64,000 bases of DNA, taken from assembly GCA_030248065.1 (NCBI GenBank), contig JASAMV010001885.1, positions 1 through 64,000 on the forward strand. The letters are read 5' to 3'. The DNA is from Rhynchonema sp. JSB1_4. Taxonomy: Eukaryota > Nematoda > Chromadorea > Monhysterida > Xyalidae. The position numbers and the translations under genes are program-made. Each line of letters begins with the position of its first letter. The first letter of the stretch is position 1. This document shows positions 46,101 to 56,323 of this stretch, piece by piece. Under the pieces are notes generated by a model that saw only the letters and a program-made list of their open reading frames with translations, had not been told where the DNA came from and did no database searches.

Positions 46101-49100
46101 CACTGCGCATTCCGAAACACACGCCAACAAGCGCCGCCGCAACTTCTCCAGTCCCAGCAGAGTTCAGTTGTGCTCTGCGAAATAAAGCGCGAATCATACA
46201 AAGCGCATTACAATGAATGTGGGCAAAGCGTAGTGGATTGCTGCTGGCTACAAACAGCACCAACCAACACAACAACATACACAAAGTCAGACACTCAAAC
46301 TTTGTTAGCGACGGCGCGCCAGCCAAAATGCACGAGCTTTTATGCCAAACCAAATCCTTTCCCTGTCGAATGAAAAAATATAAGCGCAGGGAGTACCGCT
46401 TCTCCCGAGCGCGCAAATCTAACTGGAAGCTCCAGTTCCAATGCGTCCTTCTGTCATATAACTACAGCTGCATCGTTTTTAACTAACTTCACCGCGATAA
46501 CATGACCACACCTGAACGCTGGACGATCAAGGTTCTTTTCAGTATTCAACAACAAGTTTTTCCAATCAAGAGAACCACAAAATCAACGCCAATACCAGCA
46601 CGCCAGCCCTTTCCCCCCTTTCTTGCCACAAAACTACGTCCCTCACTATCCATGCGTGGCATCATCAGATACATAAAGGCACTTCCCAACTGCACCAAGC
46701 GCAGTCGTACAACCCATTAGCATCGGCGACCGCAATACAACAGACAAAAGCATAAAGAGAAGACCATTGGTGCTAGACCGTCGTTTTTCTCGCTTCTTCG
46801 CTTGTTCCTGTAATATACGCGAGGTTAACGGTAACAACAAACATCCACCAACGACACAACAGAAGCGCATATATGTACACACGAACATATGTAAGTGCAA
46901 CTGCACAAAAGTTGCTGTGGACAAGAACGATGTCAGAGTTCAAATGGCACGCATAATTGAATTCCCTCTATCAGACCGGATACAACATAAGCATTCTCTT
47001 TGTGTTCTCACCATTCTCGAGCAGTTCGTATTCGATGCAATGCTGTGTTCTTTACGTATTGATGGACTCTCCACGAGTTTATCGTGCAACTTATGATGAA
47101 GCTCTCTCGCATGATATGCCGCTTCGTTGCTGTTTAGTTCAAGAGGGAATCCTGAACTGCAATCTTCCATGAACGTTTGACACATCACAATAATGCTCGA
47201 GTAACTCAGGTGCGGTGCGCACAGCTTGTGTTATTCTTCACGTGGACGGACGGACACGCTCGTTTCATACGCACCCAAACACTGCAGTCGAGCAAGAGCA
47301 CACAGTATAATATGTAAACCAAAAATTACATGTCGTTAAAATTTGCAGCACGCTACAACTGTCAGGTTTTCCGGTCTTTCAAATTCAATCACATACAATA
47401 AAACATTTGTATTTGTAGTGAAGGTGTGGTATGCGGAAACGACGCATAAAGCACAAGCTTGCTGAAGCTTCCGCAGTGCCAGTACCCAAAATTGCCACAT
47501 CGAAATCGAACGGGTACTGGCTGGTACCAACATATATGGCACACAATTCAGGAAGCACTGGGAGAAAATGAATGTCGTTTTTGCGCTTCCACAAGTCAAA
47601 AGGTCGTATGTGGACAACATGGCTTGCACGATGTTCTGCTGAAATTTCATATTTTTTCCACCGTGTGTTCAGCGAACTAAAATTCTTACGACGACCATCA
47701 TGTCTTTTCATTGTGCCAGCGCTCAAAGGTGTGTTGTGTTTGACTTCGGCGTCATGTTTCCGAACACACTGCATGACCGCAAAACGCTGCTTTGTTCACG
47801 AGCAAGCGATGGATCACGAAATTTCCAGTGTGTGCCGCAGCGCCACAACGGGTTTTTTGCAGAACATCCTTTCGTCAAAGCTCCCCTTGCTAACAAACAA
47901 CAGCCCAAACAACAACTTTACGGTTTGTATAAGCTGCCACATAGCTTAGTGTACAACGGAGGGCTGTCCAGTCCTAAGGATGGCGCTGTGTTGTTGTGTT
48001 GCACCAACCGACGTTGCGCTGCAATGACTTCGCTGGCCGTTGAGCCTTGTTGTGTAATCCGAGACCCTAAAGCCAACGAACACAACAACCAGACTACACT
48101 ACACACACACAACTTGAACGACCAAATTGGCTTGCTTATTACTGCAAATGAACGCAAGCTTTTCTTGTTGACAGTGTCGCAATTTTCTTTTCGTTCTGAC
48201 AAAACTAAGGCAAAAAAAGACCATCGAAATGTTGTGGACGTGAAATACATACGGCAAAAGCATGTTGGCATCGCACACAACAAAAAACTGCCTTTTAAGC
48301 CAGGCAAACTTCCTTTCAAACCAGGCAAAATATTATCCAAGGTTCCACTGAACGATTTTTGCAAGATATCAATCCAGAGTTGCGCCCAAACTGGCAACTT
48401 CAAAAGCACCAGCAGCAGGCGCAGTTGGCCCAGCTAGTCCATTCAGCAAAGCAGTCAGGGGGAGCGGTTGGCAATAAAAAAGACAAATGGGTTGATCAAC
48501 GTGGTGTTCCGCCCGAGCACTTCTTCTAACATAAACAACGCAACCTTTCGAAGCCGCGAATAGATGCGTTGATACAAAGACCAGACGTTCGCGCTGCCAT
48601 AAAACTCAATTTCACGGAAAATTGACCAAATTAGCTACGAGGATGAATCGAGCCAAAATGTCCCTGTCACAGAGAAATGAGCGGCAACGCCTGATTACTC
48701 AGTCGGCCAGATTCCACAAAATACACAGACGTTGTTGTTGCAGCTGCCCACATTTCGCTAACTGCCGCACGCAATTTTTCTCGCCAAATAGCAAGGTGTT
48801 TGGAAGACTCATCACCTTCTGTCAAGCCAATGACTCACATAGTCATCGATTTGCGCTACAGTGTAGGATTTGGGCTGAGGATGACGTTTTTTGCGATGAC
48901 CGACATTCTATTCCTGTGCAAATAAAAGTCGTTTTTTTAAAATGGGCAGCAATCTCAGTGGTTGTAAGCAAACTGAAAAACACTGGAAATGGCATTTTAT
49001 TAAATGATCAGTCGCCCATCAGCACCAACCAAACGTGAAGAATTCCCCGCCGATCATCTGAGCAACGCAACTAACAGGTTACTTGAGTTTTGAGTCCACA

Positions 49101-50568
49101 CACACAATCAGTCAATAATTTAGAGCGCAAAAGGCACCATGTTTTAAATCTAATCATGATTCAAATCGACAGATTACGCAAACGTTCGTCCCCAAAGCAC
49201 ACACGCGACTGCGTCGGCACCAATTTTTTTGACACCACACAAACGCAAAATGCATAAAATACACCCGGCGTGCGTTGTTCTGCCGCTGCTGTACAACACA
49301 TTCGCTCGTATATAATCGAGAAAATAATTCAAGCGGGCGTCGGAAACTTTTCAAACTAATAACAACAACAGAGACACAGACACAACTCTAATACTGTTGC
49401 CCGCCGTGTCAAATAGATAAAACAGCGAGCGCCATCGTATCAACTAATGGTCTTGTGTGTACATAAGCGCTTCCAGTGTGCACAAAATATACGTATAGCA
49501 GCACAGCAAGTCACTTGACATTATAAACATACCAACGCGCGTTGTTTTCTGCCAAAATACAGCGTCACACACATAATGCGTAAAATACAAACAAACCACT
49601 TCAGAAAGTTTGCCCTGATGGACACTCCCAAAGCAAACGGTTGCGTATTCTATCAACCGTCGGCCACTGCGGCATCATCAAGTATCAGTTGTTTGGTCAA
49701 ATAACGACCAACAAACAAGCCTATGAGTGACACGAAATCAACAAAAGTTGTTTCGTCGACCCGCGACAGATACGCAGTCTTTTGCCAGCAAAACATTTCA
49801 TACAGAAAAAACAACAGTTGAACATGGCCGTTGTCAAGGTAAGGGCAACCTACGCCAACCCGAGCCCGATGTCGGAGGTGGTGCGGTTACAGAACGAATG
49901 GAAAGAGAAAATCATCATGCACCACGTTGTATTCTTCAACGTGTAAGACTTCCCAAATCAGTAGCCACGTATGAATGTTTCACTAATCTGCCACCTCCGA
50001 AATCGGGCTCTTGTTGGCGTAGTTTGCCTTGTACCGGAGACTGAATGACGCTGTGAGGCCGGGTCTATGAGTACACGGTAAGATTCCATGACCGGCCACC
50101 ACACCAACCAAGCAAGCGTTCCAAACCCATGAAACCACGAATAAAAAGGCTGAACTAACGAGACTCTGATTTTTCGTATTTTCGGCTAATCTGCGCATTT
50201 CTGGAGTGTCAGCGACAACGGAGGCAACCGTTTTCGGATAATGTCTGAAATACGGATAAGCAATGAGCAGAACAACAAATGCAAAACAATCTAAATCAGA
50301 TCGACTGCACTCACGCTTCGCAGTACGGTGTTTTGTTGTATCCCTTGTAGTTTTTCATGCTCAACGTCATGCCACATACGGCGCATTTGAAACAGCCTTT
50401 GTGCCAGATCTGCAACAAGAATGAAGACACAATATTGTGTTTTGTCCAGCTTTCACGTTCAACAATTGTTGCTAAGAATCGACACAGACAAACCTTGTCC
50501 AGACATTTCAGTTCTTCCAGCGGATATACGGTCTTGCCGCATTCTGGTCGTGCGCATTTCTTGCTCAT
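37561..50568 (-). CDS. Lasp: LIM and SH3 domain protein (LASP family actin-binding adaptor)
   Basis: Eleven exons in phase give 434 aa: 50568-50494, 50409-50315, 50244-50160, 45158-45066, 44968-44881, 44783-44748, 44462-44217, 38679-38560, 38322-38206, 38139-37919, 37689-37561. The N-terminal LIM domain starts [12 protein letters not shown] and has [11 protein letters not shown] and KTPYCEAHYPK. Nebulin repeats follow: [12 protein letters not shown], then [13 protein letters not shown] with [13 protein letters not shown] long Gln/Pro/Ser/His linker (residues ~150-370) leads to the C-terminal SH3 domain ([41 protein letters not shown]). This is the exact LASP order. In the family the LIM and nebulin parts bind F-actin and the SH3 binds focal-adhesion partners. 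Exon 6 is only 36 bp. Introns 3 and 7 exceed 5 kb and hold repeats and possible nested genes. Confidence 0.95.
39341..39983. mobile_element. Foldback element with 279-bp arms
   Basis: 39341-39619 and 39705-39983 are inverted copies, nearly perfect (a visible difference is CCACCAAGG versus CCTTGATGG). Ends are ACAAGAAGAAAAATGCC and GGCATTTTTCTTCTTGT. The 85-bp spacer on the minus strand contains TAGCGCAATGAGG and AGTTCGATTCG, which resemble tRNA A and B boxes at roughly tRNA spacing. The second copy is at 41126-41768. Confidence 0.75.
40255..41125 (+). repeat. ~155-bp satellite, six copies
   Basis: The word TGAGTTCCGGTTC recurs at 40262, 40418, 40571, 40726, 40879 and 41034 (periods 153-156). 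Each copy also has ATTTCTCGACCCCGAAAACC and CGCACTGTC. The same array follows in the second 1785-bp unit, and one more copy lies at 42911-43060. Confidence 0.9.
42911..43884 (+). repeat. 490-bp tandem duplication with GAAA microsatellite
   Basis: 42911-43400 is repeated at 43401-43884. Differences are the number of GAAA units near 43133 and 43623 and a few bases. Each copy starts with a satellite-like segment (ATACCGCACGCACCG) and ends GCGCTACCGCGCATGCCCC. Confidence 0.9.
45727..47170 (-). CDS. Candidate nested gene in Lasp intron 3, unidentified
   Basis: Three coding-like minus-strand pieces. 47170-47015 starts ATG, reads [20 protein letters not shown] and continues as a charged helical segment to a donor GTGAGA. 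45957-45842 encodes a helical segment with [20 protein letters not shown] and ends at a GTCTGA donor. 45789-45727 encodes a 20-residue end, [13 protein letters not shown]...AIDIQ, and a stop. The last two join in phase. The first does not join the second directly, so at least one exon (perhaps near 46440-46465) is missing. I do not recognise the protein. It could instead be remnants of a duplicated gene. Confidence 0.35.
47552..48529 (+). CDS. Candidate plus-strand exons in Lasp intron 3, unidentified
   Basis: A 51-bp exon-like segment 47552-47602 ([17 protein letters not shown], with a CxxC) has a clean acceptor and donor. A 245-codon ORF spans 47700-48437, the longest non-repeat ORF in the window. 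An overlapping terminal frame from about 48366 to the TAA at 48527-48529 reads as a Gln-rich helix ending in [17 protein letters not shown]. The frames are not joined by a model I trust. This may be a short nested gene opposite Lasp, or a decayed retrocopy. Confidence 0.3.
49839..50034. repeat. Short inverted repeat beside Lasp exon 3
   Basis: AACCTACGCCAACCCGAGCC near 49845 and GGGCTCTTGTTGGCGTAG near 50004 are inverted imperfect copies of ~43 bp, spaced ~110 bp apart. Both carry a YAN-SPxSEV-like translation in opposite strands, but neither lies on a supported exon. Confidence 0.6.
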
Positions 50569-50688
50569 TTTCACGTGATAATAGTAGGTACCCGAATATG
50601 TGCAAATGTAGAGACAACGGTGTACAGGCGACGCCGTGCTCGGAGCAACGTTCGGTCACGAATTGGATGCAGCGATAGTGCTCGTCAG

Positions 50689-50981
50689 TTGGTCACGCAA
50701 ATTGATAGCTGGTTGAATTGCAATGCTTTTCAAATCCAAAGATTGGTGGAGCAAAATAAAAAGAAATCGGTGAGTGAGAATTTGGATCACAGACGATGCA
50801 CAATTCGTCTTGTTGTCAACAGTTCATGTCCCGTCCTTCTATCGACGATGGTTCAATTGTTGATTTCACCAGCAAAATACTGTGGTCAGTCACCCAAGCA
50901 AAATCTGGAAAACAATGTTTCGGCGATTCGGCGGCGATTTCGGCAGCTAAGACGTTAGAAGTTACTCATGAAAACGTTTAG
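50689..50981 (+). CDS. Small two-exon coding unit divergent from Lasp, unidentified
   Basis: Exon-like 50689-50769 (27 codons, phase 0 both ends, acceptor CTCGTCAG, donor GTGAGT) reads LVTQIDSWLNCNAFQIQRLV then a lysine cluster. 50823-50981 (53 codons to TAG) reads SIVDFTSKILWSVTQAKSGK and ends KTLEVTHENV. The helical alanine- and serine-rich second part resembles talin-type or related helical-bundle rods in general character only. No start codon was found, so it may be a gene fragment or pseudogene. It begins ~120 bp from the Lasp ATG in the opposite direction. Confidence 0.35.
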
Positions 50982-51544
50982 CCCAGGGCCCTCCTTGCGG
51001 CAACGACACCAATCACATCAAGCCCATTCCCCCACCCCAAGCAATCAGCTATGGTACAGTAGGTATCTTCAATCTCCCTCCCACTTGCATTTGTCAGCCG
51101 ACCCAAAAGTAGAAAATCTCGGGCCGCCTGAAAGTTGAGACCAGAGATTAGGATCGGGCCAGGGGCCAGGCCGGGATATTCGACTTCTCGCTCGATGAAT
51201 TTCAAGCAAAATATGAGAAGCACCAAATTTTATAGAAAATCTGCGCTTTGATCACAAAAGCGGCAAATTTCTCAGCGTTGGAACATCTAACATGCATTGG
51301 CGGTGAATAAGGGCTGTGAGCGTTAAATGGTGATTTTCATCGTTATTGACCTCCAAATGCCTTCTTCAGTGCATTTTTAAGCAAATTTCGCTGTTTTTCT
51401 GTGAAGCTCGAGGCGGGCCCCGCCGTTTCAAATGGGGCTTGGGTTTAGGGTTTTTTCAGATCTTGTGTAAAGGTCATTGCACAAGCGTTCAGATAAAATT
51501 TGAAAAGTGAAAAACCCAAAGGAAAAAAATGAACCTTCGCAAAT
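50982..51544. other. Non-coding stretch
   Basis: No gene, repeat or element boundary seen. A minus ORF at 50978-51226 has no supporting features. Confidence 0.4.
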
Positions 51545-52079
51545 ACCGTAAAAACCTAAGTAGAAGGGGGCTCTATTAATTCACTAACCCCATTTTGGGG
51601 GCTCTATTCCGGGGGGCTCTATTAATTCACTGACCCCTTTTTGGGGGGCTGTATTACGGGGAGGCTCAGTGATGTAGTTGGTCCGAGCAAGAAAGCTAGC
51701 TAGCTGGAGGGGTCCGGCGCAAGAAAGCTAGCTAGCTAGCCGGGTACCCCGATTTGGGGGGTATTGGTCCAGAAGTCAAAAACAGGGGTATAAAAATTGG
51801 TCGATATTATGCTGAAATAAAATGCGTATTTAATGTGCACGTGTGAGAAAATTTGAACGAATTTGACCATTTTGGTCCATAAAATGGGCATTTTGGCACT
51901 AAAATCAACACTTTTTTTACTTGGTGACCGGAGCAAGAAAGCTAGCTAGCCAGTTTGGGGGGTATGGGTTTCGGAGCAAGAAAGCTACCTAGCAGTTGGG
52001 GGTAATACCCCATACCCCCCCCCCAACCACATCACTGGGGAGGCTCTATTCCGGGGGGTTGTATTTAGGTTTTTACGGT
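51545..52079. mobile_element. TACCGT-family MITE carrying a nested hAT-like element
   Basis: Ends ACCGTAAAAACCTAAGTAG and TGTATTTAGGTTTTTACGGT, flanked by a possible AAAT duplication (51541-51544 and 52080-52083). The GGGGGCTCTATT phrases lie in the two outer parts. The middle is replaced by the 371-bp insertion at 51667-52037. Confidence 0.85.
51667..52037. mobile_element. hAT-like element, 371 bp, nested
   Basis: Perfect 8-bp duplication GGGAGGCT (51659-51666 and 52038-52045). Ends CAGTGATGTAGTTGG and CCAACCACATCACTG. The word GAGCAAGAAAGCTAGCTAGC is repeated several times internally in one orientation. A truncated relative is at 17347-17475. Confidence 0.9.
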
Positions 52080-52539
52080 AAATTGAAAGGAACACAATCG
52101 AGTGAATAGGTGTATTTTCATCCACTATAGTTCCTGAAACTGGCCAGGATGAGGGGAGATATAGCGGACCCCCCGTTCTTTTCAGAGGTGGAGATAGTGT
52201 ACCCCCCCCCCGAGAGGGAGGGATTGAAGACAATTCGAGAAAAAGTCACTTTTTGAGGTTGAAAAGTTGACCTATTTTTGCCCCTTTTTGGATAAGTCTT
52301 CATAAAAACGTCCGACAACATTGACCCAAAAATCACACAATTTAGGCCTAAAAGTGCCCACTTTTTCCCACCCACTTTCGTTTAGGCATATACCTAACCT
52401 ACTTCCTTTTATTTCCTATCCTACCGAACTCTGGGTGCCGGCCCCTGGCCCGGTCCGCCCCTGAAAAGTCAAAAATTCAAGCCAAAAAGTGCGGCAGAAG
52501 TGGCAGAACAAACTGAAGTCATCAGAAAAAGGTTGGTCA

Positions 52540-53345
52540 AAGAAATCGGGCCGGGGGGCCGGTCTGGGTCCGCCAAACCCGACCCGATTTACATCCGGTC
52601 CGGCCGACCGGATCCTGATCCGCGGCTCTGATCTGAGGCAGAGGTTCAGGTTCGACGTTCGAGCCGGGCCGGGACGAGCGACTAATTATACGAAAATCCA
52701 CCCGACCGACCATGCGTCCACGAAAGATACAGCTGTTTTTCGCCGTGGCTGTGTGATTTATTTGATTCAGGCTGTTGCCTAAGCCTAAGCCTAACCGCAA
52801 GCCTAAGCCTTAGCCTAAGCCTGAAATAGAAGCCTAAACCTTAAGTATGGCTATGGGACTATGCTTAAGCACACACAAAACGGGTGGATTTCCATAGAAT
52901 TAGTCAATCTTGGGCCGGGCCGGTGCTTTGGACTTTTGGCTCGGGCCGGGCCGGGACGGACTTGCTGGCCCGACCGAACCCCGAACCGAATTGCTCAAAT
53001 TTCAAGCCAAAAGCGCCTTTCTGACAAGAAATCTCAAATCAAAAAATTGTTAAAAAAACAATTAAACAAAAAAAATTTTTGCACCAAAAAAATGCTGCAA
53101 AATATAATCAGAAAACGTCGGGCCAAAAAAATCGGGCCGGGCCTATACTTGCGGGCCGGAAAAAAAACCGTTTTTTTTTTCGGAAAAAAAACGAAAAAAA
53201 CCGTTTTTTTCGAGGCCCGGAAAAATACGTTTTTATTTTTCCGGAAATTTTTCCAAGTGGCAACTTTTGGAGAAAAAAACGGTTTTTTTCCAAAAATTTC
53301 CGAAATATTTTCAAAGGTTGCGAAAGGATGTTGTCAAAACCAATG
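52540..53345. repeat. GC-rich and TTAGGC-like low-complexity region
   Basis: GGGCCGGGCCGGG runs near 52545-52680, 52905-52970 and 53130-53160 resemble the subterminal sequence of the hAT element at 54169. A degenerate CCTAAG/TAAGCC hexamer run lies at 52770-52825. Runs of A and T follow. The region is probably decayed element sequence; its plus ORF of 167 codons is not credible. Confidence 0.5.
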
Positions 53346-53357
53346 TAAATCGGTGCT

Positions 53358-53920
53358 ACCGTAAAACCTAAAATACAAGGGGGGCTGTATTTTTTCACTG
53401 ACCCCTTTTAGGGGGGCTGTATTTTTGGGGGGCTCTATTTTTGGGGGGCTGTATTTTTTCGCTGCCCAAAAGCTCAAAAAATGTTCCAAAAAATACCCCT
53501 AAAATGGAGTTCGGTCAGGGTGTTACTGGTCATTATTGAGCGTTTTTAGGTGCAGATCTTCCATAAAAGGCTTTACGTCATCATATACTCAACCACAAAC
53601 GTTGTACACAAGGTTCAAATTCAAATTTTATTTGCAAGCTCACGCAAAGACCTACAACGAGATCCGGAAAACACCTGAAAAATAAACGAGTGTACGCAAT
53701 ACAAAGATAATCATGAATGAACAAACGACAAAACGTAATGATATTATATGATATGGTGTCTTGTCTTATACAAGAACTTGACTTTACGACCCCCAAGCGG
53801 GGAATTCCAAGTTGGGGGGGCTGTATTTTTGGGGGGCTCTATTTTTTCACTGACCCCTTTTAGGGGGCTGTATTTTTGGGGGGCTCTATTTTTGGGGGGC
53901 TCTATTTTAGGGAATACGGT
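53358..53920. mobile_element. TACCGT-family MITE, third copy
   Basis: Ends ACCGTAAAACCTAAAATAC and TTTTAGGGAATACGGT with GGGGGGCTGTATTTTT and TTCACTGACCCC phrases in both halves. Target duplication unclear. Confidence 0.7.
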
Positions 53921-54168
53921 AAACAGTTCAAAATGAGCACTTTTTAATCTCCAAGTGCATTTTTAGCCTGTTTCAGGCCATTTCCCGACAAAATTTTCTC
54001 CAAAATAGGCGTTTTTAGACCATGGGTATCCTTAAGTGCTGGAAAAATATTTGGAAAAAAACGGTTTTTTTCCAAAAATATATTTTGCGGAAAAATACGC
54101 AAGTATAGCCCCGACCCCCGGACGTCGTCGGGCCGGGCCGGGCCGAGGTAACCCGGCCCGATTCCCAC

Positions 54169-54955
54169 CAGAGATCGGAAACGGGCCGGCCGCCGGGCCG
54201 GGCCGCGATTTTGGACTTGGTCGACCGGGCCGGGCCGGGCCGGAGATTTGGGGGAACCGGGCCGGGCCGGGCCGAGCAGCCCGGCCCGGTATGCCTAAAT
54301 TCGAACGAAATTACCACTTTTTGAACCAAAATTTTCAAAATTTTTGCGCTTCGCGCAATAACATTTCCTAGTTCTTGATCTTTTCAGTCATCGTTTTGAA
54401 GAAAGAAGCAGTGGTGTAGCTACCCATACCCAGGCCTTTGCTGAATGAACCCATGTACCACCAAAAAAGCCTGCCTGCAATCAACCTTACCTACTGTACC
54501 GAACCGACCGGTCGAGCTAGGGGGGGGGGTCATCCGGGAACAAAATTTTTATGTATACATATTAATGAGAATGTACTCTTAAGCGCTCTAATTTCGCGCG
54601 TCACGCGCGATTTTTCGCCTGTTATGGAGTGAAAAATACAGATTTTAAACCATTTTGAGCCAAAAATTATACCTACTACTGTACCAGCCGGGGCGGCGAC
54701 TTACGTACTGCATCAGCATGGCGCGTCAATCTACCTACCTACCCCTCCCCCCAGCTGCACCAAGCACCAGTGAAAACAAGTATTCTGCAGAGAATTTTCG
54801 AATTTTTTTCAGCTTTTTGGACTTTTTCAGTTTTCGGCCCTTGAAAATTGGCTGACCGGGCCGGGCCGACCTGTAGCCCTCCGCCGGGCCGGGCCGGACT
54901 TTTCGCCGACCGGGCCGGGCCGGGCCGACTTTACCCGGCCCGTTTCCGATCTCTG
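54169..54955. mobile_element. hAT-like GC-rich element, second copy, 787 bp
   Basis: Perfect 8-bp duplication ATTCCCAC (54161-54168 and 54956-54963). Terminal repeats CAGAGATCGGAAACGGGCCG and CGGCCCGTTTCCGATCTCTG (the latter as GGCCCGTTTCCGATCTCTG). The interior is the reverse complement of the 27134-27897 copy, so the two inserted in opposite orientations. Confidence 0.9.
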
Positions 54956-55683
54956 ATTCCCACCTGACTCTGATTGATTCTCTCTCTCTCTCTTTTGTTT
55001 TTCAAATTGTTACGCAGTTTGTCCGTATCTTTCAGGCTTTTGGTTTTAATTTTTTCGAGTTTTCTCGTTCTCGACCATTCCCCCCCCCCCCCGACCTGTC
55101 TCGCCCGACCCGACGTGACAGTGATGCATGCGTAGGTCCATCATTGTTCCCACATTTGGGACTCTCAATACCTCTCCATATGTACCAGCCCAAACCCCAT
55201 GACCAGGACCCGGTCCACAGAAGCGGATTACATTGGACTCATTGCTAAAAGTGCCCTTTTTGCGATTTCAACTGGTAAAAGCTCATGAATCGTTAGATTT
55301 TGAGCGAGCAGCTGATGTTGGAGAAAAGAAAGCGAAAATTCATGCTCGGAATTTTCTCTAACAGTGACGATTTCTTCCAAAAAATCATAAATCCTTCAAA
55401 AAGGCTTATTTCACGATTCTGAGACCAGTTCTGCAACAGATCAATTTAGCCGCATTGATTTATCCTTTATAAAGGTCTACCGAACGATTCCGTCGGGGTC
55501 CATTCGCGGGTAGATATAGGCAATCCAGCCGCTGATGTCACCGCCGCGAAATCTACAGTATACCAGAGTCTAAGCCATTATACCGTTTTTCGACTTATAC
55601 ATGAAGCGATTTTTATTTAGTTCAATGTTTCATGCTGCTTCATGCCACGCAGCTGAGTACTGTGTAAGCCGAATGGCTCTAAA

Positions 55684-55880
55684 GAGGTACAAATTTATAA
55701 CACAGGGAATTTTTCTTTGGGTCACAGTTTGAGACAGAGTTGCTCCACTAATTTTGACCAGCGTAAAAGTTATTCCTCTACAGCTAATGAACATCTTTTA
55801 CGCTGGTCGAAATTAGTGGAGCAACTCTATCTCAAACTGTGGCCCAAAGAAAAATTCCCTGTGTTGTAAAATTGTACCTC
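55684..55880. repeat. Hairpin inside the 55.2-57.0 kb foldback
   Basis: GAGGTACAAATTTATAACAC pairs with GTGTTGTAAAATTGTACCTC. The arms continue to TTTGACCAGCGTAAAAG and CTTTTACGCTGGTCGAAA near the centre. The stem is ~85 bp, almost perfect. Its ACGCTGG...AATTAGTGG words are shared with the hairpin at 15585-15830. Confidence 0.85.
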
Positions 55881-56118
55881 TAGCTGAGTGTAGAGCACTT
55901 ATAGCTCAGCCGCGTGGCTGAAAAGCAGCCTGAAACATCGAACTACGTAATATCGCTTCATGTCTAAGTCAAGAAGCGGTGGAACATCTCAGCCTCTGGT
56001 ATACTGTAGATTTCGCGGCGGTGACATCAGCGGCTAGATTGCCTTTACCGGTGGTGAGCCACCTTTATGAAATATCTGAGTTGCGCAACGGTGTTTCTGT
56101 GGTTGTGGGCGGATGAGT

Positions 56119-56190
56119 TCATAATGTTGTTTTGCATTGTGGCATGCGATCCCACGGGAATCGCATGCCACAATGCAAAACAACATCATG
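56119..56190. repeat. Near-perfect 72-bp palindrome
   Basis: GTTGTTTTGCATTGTGGCATG is followed after ~12 bases by its complement CATGCCACAATGCAAAACAAC. The centre is GCGATCCCACGGGAATCGC. Confidence 0.9.
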
Positions 56191-56204
56191 AGCCCCCTTT
56201 AGTT

Positions 56205-56323
56205 GCATTCACAATGTGGTTATTATACGCTATCACCGAAACATTTTTACTTTTGGCCGATCCGTTGAGACACCGAAGTGAAAATGTTTCGATGATAGCG
56301 TATAAGAACCACATTGTGAATGC
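56205..56323. repeat. 119-bp hairpin
   Basis: GCATTCACAATGTGGTTATT pairs with AAGAACCACATTGTGAATGC, and CGCTATCACCGAAACATTTT with AAAATGTTTCGATGATAGCG. The loop is ~30 bases. Confidence 0.85.

Noticed and set aside
47700..48437. 245-codon plus ORF as a firm gene
   Set aside because: Although it is the longest non-repeat ORF, its translation lacks recognisable domains, and a competing frame at its 3' end looks more protein-like. Kept only as a low-confidence candidate.
49813..49947. Plus ORF starting MAVVK with a nebulin-like look as an inverted Lasp exon
   Set aside because: The true missing Lasp exon was found on the minus strand at 50244-50160 with correct phase and HYPK...VADTPE sequence.
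53108..53398. Phe/Lys-rich ORFs near 53 kb
   Set aside because: Translation of A and T runs in decayed element sequence.
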